Assembly (NCBI RefSeq): GCF_040183065.1
Contig: NC_091120.1
Location: forward strand, 193,845,627-193,909,626
Length of the DNA: 64,000 nucleotides
DNA from: Periplaneta americana
Lineage: Eukaryota > Arthropoda > Insecta > Blattodea > Blattidae
Direction of reading: 5' to 3'
Positions 57,041 through 64,000 of the stretch are shown here, piece after piece (the stretch's first letter is position 1; each line of letters begins with the position of its first letter). A program made the translations under genes and the position numbers. The notes under the pieces are model-generated. The model worked only from the letters and a program-made list of their open reading frames with translations, searched no databases and was not told the origin of the DNA.

Positions 57041-57154
57041 AATACGCTCAAATGGTTCGGTTACACAAAAAGAATGGAAAATATAAGACTACCAAAAAGA
57101 ATGTTAAATTTAAAGATCAAAGGAAAGTGACCAAAAAGAAGACCATGGGAATGA
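57041..57154 (+). mobile_element. LINE RT C-terminal fragment (another family)
   Basis: Encodes NTLKWFGYTKRMENIRLPKR and MLNLKIKGK, a stop, then PKRRPWE. This is the typical W.GH..RM....PKR.......GRR.R.RPR tail of an RTE-like LINE. Confidence 0.65.
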
Positions 57155-57370
57155 TCAATCAATCTTCTTAATGTATCCAGCTGTTTGCTGACAACATAAA
57201 GTCCACTACAGTCCACTGTAGTCTATTCAGTTGTTGTTTTTCACGAGAAATGAGGGGTATTTTGATCGGTGTTCATTATAGATGCCTGTTGCTAGTAGCC
57301 AGAGTTGGGGTGTAGTCAATATATACTGCAGGGCTGTGTCTTCTGCAACTGGTACTGATGATTTTAATGA
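57155..57370 (-). mobile_element. LINE-I2 3' end fragment
   Basis: Near-identical to 60003-60205, the 3' end of the minus-strand LINE there, with a 10-bp duplicated CCACTACAGT/CCACTGTAGT difference. It breaks off at GATGATTTTAAT. Confidence 0.8.
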
Positions 57371-57722
57371 TGATGGATAGGCCAAATTAAGAGAAACCTA
57401 CACGAGCAGGGATATGAATGGGAAGAATGAATATGCAATGGAAAAGCAAGGAAAGGTAGAGAATTGAAGGAATATTTGGAATCGACATTCTGAAAGGAGG
57501 ACATGATAAAAAGATGATGATAATGATCCATTTATTTTTGGGAATGATCATCTACAGTGTCCAGTGGGTTCAATAAATGAAACAAATTCGCATAGTTCTG
57601 AACTATGGACTACTACTTGTAGTAGATATCAGCTTCACAATGCCGGTTTTTAAAGAACTAATGAATTTGATAGCTAAAATTTTAAATATTTGAATTCTAC
57701 AGCAGATATTACCCTGTTTCAG
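57371..57722. other. Intronic DNA without recognisable features
   Basis: AT-rich up to the exon 4 acceptor. Confidence 0.5.
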
Positions 57723-57887
57723 GTTTTTCAGCTGGCTGGCCACCTTTTGTACTGGGCGAAGGCAACTGTGATTTTTCCTCTTTGTGAAAGCAATGTATAC
57801 GTCATTGCTCCAGATGCCCCAACACACATTAATTCACCCCTCGTGGAGAGATTCTCTGAACATTTTACAGGAATGAATCTGTTACAG
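57723..57887 (+). CDS. Nprl3: Nprl3 coding exon 4
   Basis: Acceptor CCTGTTTCAG, donor TTACAG/GTATGC. The 55 codons, phase 0 at both ends, encode VFQLAGHLLYWAKATVIFPL, CESNVYVIAPDAPTHINSPL and VERFSEHFTGMNLLQ. The YW.KA..I.PLCE.NVY block is diagnostic of NPRL3. Confidence 0.94.
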
Positions 57888-58079
57888 GTATGCTTTTTAT
57901 TATACATTGGAAATTCCGATCTTTAAAACTTCTATGCAGTACTAGCTTGTGAATGAAAGATAATATGTATCATAATTTGTATAAATAATTAAAAAGAAGT
58001 ACCGTAGTATTAAAATGACCGTACTTTTTTTCGTAAGAATTAGATTCTGCTTCTTTCAAAAATGGCGCTCATGGAACAA

Positions 58080-58081
<2 letters not shown>

Positions 58082-58131
<50 letters not shown>
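58082..58131. repeat. (ATT)n microsatellite
   Basis: About 16 ATT units immediately before LINE-I copy 2. Confidence 0.92.
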
Positions 58132-58133
<2 letters not shown>

Positions 58134-58904
58134 ATTAGGTACCCTCCACAAAACTGGCTTCATTTATACACTGACGGATCCTTGATCTCCAGAGAACAAG
58201 GTGCCGGTGCAGGTGTTACGTGCTGTCTCTTCTCACTTTATAGATCTCTTGGATATGGAACAACAAGTTTTGATGGAGAAATCATTGCAATAAGTGAAAG
58301 TCTCAGGAATCTTTTATGCCACATCAATAAATTAAAAAATGCAGTTATATTGTCAGACTCCAAAGCAGCTATTCTATCAATAGCCTCTAAACACACACCT
58401 TCATCTCAAACAGCAGAAATAACTAAAATGCTCTCTCAATTAATATCACTCAATAAAAGAATTGTATTCCAATGGATACCATCCCATTGTGGAATCCTGG
58501 GAAACGAGAATGCGGATGCTATAGCAAAGAAGGCCAGCACTGCTACTTACAGACCTGTTACTAAATCTACGTATTACTCTGTGAAAAGATTTATTAAATC
58601 TACATATTTAGACTTCAACAAACAAAATTTGAAAATACAATCTCGAGGGAAAAAATGGAACTCTCTGCATCAAAATCCACAGTTAATTCCCGATTTACCA
58701 CGAAAATCGTCTGTAGCTGCCTTTAGATTGGCAACAGGCCATGATTGTTTGGCCAAACACCTGCATAGAATTGGAATATATCAGTCCCCTAACTGCCCAT
58801 TGTGCAACTCAAACCAAGAAATGGATTCGTAACACCTCAAAATCTGTGCTTCAGTGGCTGGCCATGATAATATCTTTGAAAAATATTGGAGTGCAAGAGG
58901 TCAA
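58132..58904 (+). mobile_element. LINE-I fragment with RNase H domain, copy 2
   Basis: Same family as 55714-56599. It has one intact frame to 58832 (YTDGSLI, DGEIIAISESL, SDSKAAIL, WIPSHCGILGNENADAIAK, CPLCNSNQEMDS), then a GAA-to-TAA change. It is cut at GAGGTCAAA, where a LINE-K fragment begins, so the (AAC)n tail is missing. Confidence 0.88.
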
Positions 58905-59356
58905 ATTACCACCTGTTGTTCTTTATGGTTGTGAAACTTGGACTCTCACTTTGAGAGAGGAACGTAGGTTAAGGGTGTTTGAGAATAAGGTGCTTAGGAA
59001 AATATTTGGGGCTAAGAGGGATGAAGTTACAGGAGAATGAGAAAGTTACACAACACAGAACTGCACGTATTGTATTCTTCACCTGACATACTTGGAAACA
59101 TTAAATCCAGACGTTTGAGATGGGCAGGGCATGTAGCACGTATAGGTGAATCCAGAAATGCATATAGAGTGTTGGTTGGGAGGCAGGAGGGAAAAAGACC
59201 TTTGGGGAGGCCGAGACATAGATGGGAAGATATTATTAAAATGGGATATGATGATGGAGACTGGGTTAATTTTGCTCAGGATAGGGACTGATGGTGTGCT
59301 TATGTGAGGGTGGCAATGAACCTCCGTGTTCCTTAAAAACCAGTAAGTAAGTAAGT
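58905..59356 (+). mobile_element. LINE-K fragment fused to LINE-I copy 2
   Basis: Starts at VVLYGCETWTLTLREERRLR and runs to a TAAG tail at 59356. A frameshift near 59038 (GEWRKL region), a 12-nt deletion (DLRE missing) and a TGA near the end inactivate it. Confidence 0.87.
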
Positions 59357-60002
59357 ATTATTATTGTTCCTGTAAATTCATAGAACCTCATATGAAATTA
59401 AGAAAATAAGACACAGTGTCCTTCAAATCAAATTATTATCTTCGTGAATTTTTCTTTTATGTAGAATAATCTGACAAGTGAAACAACAAAATTCGTAATG
59501 AACGAAAAATTATTTCCTAAGAAAAATTAATTATTACAGTATCTTAAGACTATTCAATGAAAGAATAAAGTGATGTAAACACATGCATGTGGTCTTGAGA
59601 TCTCTAAGTTGGCAGTTACACTTTTGTTAGTTGCCATGTGAACAGATCTCCTGATGTTCAGTGGTTTACATCACTTAGGTTCTTTCACCAGATGCAGTAT
59701 ACGCAATTGTCCTAGCATTCCAGTGCAAAAATCATGACATGATGGGATATCCTCTGTACGCGACCCCAAGGTTGCTCTTTCTTGAAGATTTTTAGATTTT
59801 GTCCAGTTTGTCCATTTGTTATAATCTTTGATTCTGACTTATGAAGTTCACTTACATGATCAGAAAATTCTGTGTCGGATGTCTTTAAGTGCCAGTGTAC
59901 AATTTATAAATAGTCGCATATATCACATTTTGGAAAGTCTTTTGTGCGCAATCCAGAGTACAAAATTCATCTTCTTATTTGGATGCACAGTTAATTGTAT
60001 CT
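59357..60002. other. Intronic DNA; one Tc1-like end
   Basis: Around 59820-59905 the sequence resembles the right end of the 22133-23488 element (GTGCCAGTGTACA). No partner end was found. Confidence 0.45.
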
Positions 60003-60795
60003 TTCAATCAATCTTCTTAATGTATCCAGCTGTTTGCTGACAACATAAAGTCCACTATAGTCTATTCAGTTGTTGTTTTTCATGAGAAATGAGGGGTATT
60101 TTGATCGGTGTTCATTATAGATGCCTGTTGCTAGTAGCCAGAGTTGGGGTGTAGTCAATATATACTGCAGGGCTGTGTCTTCTGCAACTGGTACTGATGA
60201 TTTTAATTTACTTCTTTTGTGGTTTATGGATGGACAGTATAGAAGAATATGTTCCAGATCTTCATCATGATTATTACACCACAGACAAGTAGGATTATCA
60301 GAAATGTGAAATCGGTGTAGGTACAATTGAGTGACGATGTGACCTGTTCTTGCTCTTGTTAAAAATGTTTGAACATGTCTGGGCAAGTCTTTGTACATTT
60401 TCAGGTCATTCGGCCTCTTTTGTACAGACTGTAAAATTTTTCCTTTGTCAGAAGAGAGCCAATTGTTGGTCCATAGGTTTATAAAATGAGACTTTACTGA
60501 AGCAAAAGCACTGGATAGAGATATCACTTGAAGAGGTCCATGTTGTAAATATGTTGCCTGTTTTGCAATATTATCGACTTTCTCGTTTCCAGGTATACCA
60601 CAATGACTAGGTATCCATTGAAATGTTATTTCATTTTGGAGTTTTTAGTTTACTTAGTTGTTTCTGAATTGGAATAATTCTATGTGCATATAGGTTTGGT
60701 ACATATTTAATTATGTTAAATATAGCCCCCTTGGAGTCGGTAAGTATGCAAATAGATTTTTCAGAAATTTGAGTCTTTTGAATGATAATTGTAAA
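60003..60795 (-). mobile_element. LINE-I2 fragment with RNase H remnant (minus strand)
   Basis: Minus-strand order: ICILTDSKGAIFNIIKYVPN (60795 downward), a frameshift, EITFQWIPSHCGIPGNEKVD, then the frame 60527-60066 with HVQTFLTRARTGHIVTQLYL and CLWCNNHDEDLEHILLYCPS, a C..C....H....C motif. It is a related but distinct family from LINE-I and opposite in orientation to Nprl3. Confidence 0.82.
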
Positions 60796-61217
60796 AAATT
60801 AACTTCATATGATATTATCGTTCCTAACACGATTAAGGCATTATAAAGGAATTGCAGTAGTATTGCGAAGTGATTAGAATGTGTAGTTGGAAAGTATGTG
60901 TCATTTTCATAACAAAATATTTTGTGAGCTATAAATCTACTGTATGAGACACTTTTACTTTCTTCCTGAAAGAAATTACGTCAATATTTTTATTGGCCTT
61001 AAGACTCATTACTCTGAGTCAGGTCTGGAATCTTATGACATCATCAAGAATGATAGACAACAATAATGTTGGTTTGAGATTAAATAGTTGAACAAGTATC
61101 CAAATTTTAGTTTCTGAGGGTTGGTTGAATTGATGAAATAGACATGAATTCATAGACTATTTGATGAATGAAAGGAAGGATGTAAGCGAGTACAGAAACA
61201 TTATTTTGACTGAACAG
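60796..61217. other. Intronic DNA without recognisable features
   Basis: AT-rich up to the exon 5 acceptor TTTTGACTGAACAG. Confidence 0.45.
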
Positions 61218-61397
61218 ATGATGAGCGACTTCTCCCTTCCGACATCCATTAGTCAGAAGATGAACCCTCTGAATCATCCGCAACATCAGTCGCAGCTCGT
61301 GCAGATAATAGTCTGGATGCTGCAACACCGTCTCCTCCTACAGCTGCACACTTATGTGTACTTCATGCCTACGGCTAATGGACCCAGTTTGCCTCAG
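61218..61397 (+). CDS. Nprl3: Nprl3 coding exon 5 (last in window)
   Basis: Acceptor GACTGAACAG, donor GCCTCAG/GTATTT. The 60 codons, phase 0 at both ends, encode MMSDFSLPTSISQKMNPLNH and QLVQIIVWMLQHRLLLQLHT, matching the family's FSLP.SLSEF.NPL and QL.Q..VWMLQ.RLL.QLHTYV segments. An in-frame ATG lies upstream, but the acceptor and phase support 61218. The remaining C-terminal exons must lie to the right of the window. Confidence 0.92.
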
Positions 61398-61656
61398 GTA
61401 TTTACTCTTTGTAAAACATGTATTACTTAAGTTGGTATCAGTGTACAGTATTTGTTGATCTATTCAGTTAGTTACTAAATTACACTGAAAAACAAAATTT
61501 AACTTTTTGTCTTCCTTCGAAATAAAAATAGGTGATTCTTACTCATTCATGTGCCCAGAATCCGAAATTTTAATCCAAAATATCCCATAATTGAGCATTT
61601 TACAGGGAAATCAGATTACATTATTTTTTTAAATTTCGTGATGCCAGACCTTTTAA

Positions 61657-63239
61657 GGGGAGAGGTACACCATTGGTACACTATTGGTACACCATATTAG
61701 GTACCCTCCACAAAACTGGCTTCATTTATACACCGACGGATCCTTGATCTCTAGAGAACAAGGTGCCGGTGCAGGTGTTACGTGCTGTCTCTTCTCACTT
61801 TATAGATCTCTGGAACAACAAGTTTTGATGGAGAAATCATTGCAATAAGTGAAAGTGTCAGGAATCTTGTATGACACATCAATAAATTTAAGAATGCAGT
61901 TACATTGTCAGACTCCAAAGCAGCTATTCTATCAATAGTCTCTAAACACACACCTTCATCTCAAACAGCAGAAATAACTAAAATGCTCTCTCAATTAATA
62001 TCACTCAATAAAAGAATTGTATTCCAATGGATGCCATCCCATTGTAGAATCCTGGGAAACGAGAATGCGGATGCTTTAGCAAAGAAGGGCAGCACTGCTA
62101 CTTACAGACCTGTTACTAAATCTACGTATTACTCTGTGAAAAGATTTATTAAATCTACATACTTAGACTTCAACAAACAAAATTTGATAATACAATCTCG
62201 AGGGAAAAAATGGAACTCTCTGCATCATAATCCACAGTTAATTCCCGATTTACCACGAAAATCGTCTGTAGCTGCATTTAGATTGGCAACAGGCCATGAT
62301 TGTTTGGCCAAACACCTGCATAGAATTGGAATATATCAGTCCCCTAACCGTCCATTGTGCAACTCAAACCAAGAAATGGATTCGGAACACCTCAAAATCT
62401 GTGCTTCAGTGGCTGACCATGATAATATCTTTGAAAAATATTGGAGTGCAAGAGGTCAAATGACTATTGTCAAACACCTGGCATTAGAAAACAACAACAC
62501 CATTGGCCTGCAAAAATTTAATTAAATTATTTTTTTTATGTATCTCAGCTACTATAAAAGCTAAGTGAACATATCTTTTCATGCTTAATATACATACATT
62601 ACACTTTATAAAACATTATTCAAAATATTAAAATAGCTAATACTTACCTGTAAAAATAATATCAAATTTGCATAATTTTTTTTTACAACTGTGAAGCATT
62701 TACATAATAAAATTTACAGTTAATGAAATATCTGCATGTTTCTTTTACTGGAATGTTTTAAAGACCTGCATCAACAACATAGTTTAGGATCTTTTACCTA
62801 TTCCTTCAAGAAATATTTTTTTCTTAATCATTACCTTAAATATCAAATTGTCTAAAATTTTTGATTAAGAAAAAAATTTTTTTTCAAGGAATAGGTAAAA
62901 GATCCTAGACTATGTTGTTGATGTAGGTCTTCAAAACATCCCAGGAAAAAAAAATCATGCAGATGTTTAATTGTGTATTTTATTATGTAAATGCTTTATG
63001 GTTATAAAAAAAAATATGCAACTTTGATATTATTTTCACAGGTAATTATTAGCTATTTTAATATTCTGAATAGGCTGGTGGCACTGGATAAAAAAAAAAT
63101 ATTCTGAATAGTGTTTTATAAAGTGTAATGTATGTATATTGACCATGGAAAGGTTTGTTTGTTTAGTTTTTATAGCAGCTGAGATATAAAAAAAATTAAT
63201 TTCACTAAATTTTTGCAGACCAATGGTGTACCTTCCCCC
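61657..63239. mobile_element. TTAA-flanked fold-back element with nested LINE-I
   Basis: Ends GGGGAGAGGTACACCATTGG and CCAATGGTGTACCTTCCCCC are flanked by TTAA (61653-61656, 63240-63243). The arms form a roughly 700-bp inverted repeat centred near 62860 (for example GGATCTTTTACCTATTCCTT against AAGGAATAGGTAAAAGATCC). The left arm is interrupted at 61696-62496 by LINE-I copy 3. Confidence 0.85.
61696..62496 (+). mobile_element. LINE-I fragment with RNase H domain, copy 3
   Basis: Flanked by ACACCAT at 61689-61695 and 62497-62503. It starts like copies 1 and 2 at TATTAGGTACCCTCC and ends in (AAC)n. A roughly 11-bp deletion near 61812 and TGA at 61872 break the first part; the frame 61905-62525 holds the rest. 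HCRIL replaces HCGIL and PNRPLC replaces PNCPLC, the latter losing a zinc-binding cysteine. Confidence 0.87.
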
Positions 63240-63243
63240 TTAA

Positions 63244-64000
63244 ATGCTTATGTTTGATTGAGAATAATGAGCACAATACAAAATAAATATGTTGTCACAG
63301 AATTTCTGTAACTAAAATTAAATGCTGTTCTATGCATATAATTAGCCTACAAAAAATTTATACAGTAATTATTCTTACAGATTAAAAATTATTTTCTGCA
63401 AGACTCGTTTCTAACTGGGCTCAGGACTTTCACTAAAAGGAACCAACAATATAGTACCCTAATTATAATTTTTTTCTTGACCATATGCCCCACCCCTCAT
63501 TTCTCCCTTGAAATCAATTTTACTCTCCTCACTCTATTCCTTCGATGGTTGTTTAATAGATATTGTTATGTAAAGAAGTTGTTTTGCTTTATATGTCTGA
63601 ATTTAAAAATAGCTTTGTTTAAATAAACTCTGACAATATATCCACACTTGTCTTGATGAATCTTGTAGCATGTATTGGCAGCAATTCGACATTTTTTAAC
63701 CACTATGTTATATATGATTCTGAATCCCCGGGTTGTAGAGGTGGATCATTTATGTTTATGAATATCAAAGAAGATAGATTGTTAGGTAAAGCAAGAATGA
63801 TCCAAGATCCATTGAGAAAATTAATTCGTTTTTTCAGTCTTTTTTCTATATCACCTAAAGTGGTTGTTGTAATTTTGGAATCGTCTTTTCAATATCTGCT
63901 TCAACAGAAAGCATCTAGTGTGCACTTCAGGTTAAGAACTAATGCTCCTTTTCAGTTTTATAACATGTTGCCAGCTTCCAACTGCTGCTTCTTTGTTTTG
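63244..64000. other. Intron 5, no recognisable feature
   Basis: AT-rich, presumably intronic. Some minus-strand stretches near 63700-63960 look weakly protein-like across frames but match nothing I know. Confidence 0.35.

Overview
The window is AT-rich animal nuclear DNA, almost certainly from an insect with a large, repeat-laden genome. A cockroach or close relative (Blattodea) is my inference, from the abundance of one LINE family ending in the peptide AAMNLRVP with a (TAAG)n tail, the SINE types, and scattered AGGCCTA motifs. No operons, bacterial genes, CRISPR arrays or rRNA operons are present.

The only host protein gene I recognise is the 5' two thirds of Nprl3, a GATOR1 subunit and inhibitor of TORC1 at the lysosome. 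It lies on the + strand in five coding exons from 49827 to 61397. All junctions have GT/AG sites and the frame stays open for 417 codons. The C-terminal part lies beyond the right edge. Its introns hold a 13-copy 139-bp minisatellite, a decayed Tc1/mariner element, an R2-like fragment, three copies of one RNase H-bearing LINE, other LINE pieces, a SINE and a TTAA-flanked fold-back element.

The left 49 kb is a graveyard of nested mobile elements; for many the insertion can be proven by target-site duplications (TSDs) or an empty site in a second copy. From left to right: a Harbinger fragment (1.6-2.25 kb); a 2.1-kb polypurine tract (3.15-5.28 kb); a Penelope-like element (PLE) with a MITE in its arm (6.3-7.95 kb); a LINE tail (8.0-8.4 kb); a Harbinger-type MITE (8.9-9.9 kb); dispersed repeats and a TIR element (10.4-12.3 kb); a Helitron (12.3-13.3 kb); small TIR elements with a SINE inside (14-15.8 kb); a second MITE and a second Helitron in reverse orientation (17-19.2 kb); a fold-back element holding a PLE (19.8-21.3 kb); a Tc1-like element holding a SINE (22.1-23.5 kb); and a 4.8-kb PIF/Harbinger element (23.5-28.3 kb).

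That Harbinger element carries both expected genes, a MADF-domain protein and a transposase, in convergent orientation and both broken. The MADF gene is split by a 362-bp palindromic MITE, and the right flank contains a 274-bp piece of mitochondrial DNA (COX1 joined to 16S rRNA). From 29.7 to 34.5 kb three head-to-tail Helitron units retain Rep-domain coding remnants and a GC-rich minisatellite. From 34.6 to 49 kb there are further LINEs, two more PLEs (one holding a MITE with internal tandem repeats), SINEs and MITEs.

I found no evidence of a new host pathway or defence system. The noteworthy content is the nesting history, the mitochondrial insertion, the inverted-arm PLE architecture, the tandem Helitrons and the Nprl3 intron minisatellite.
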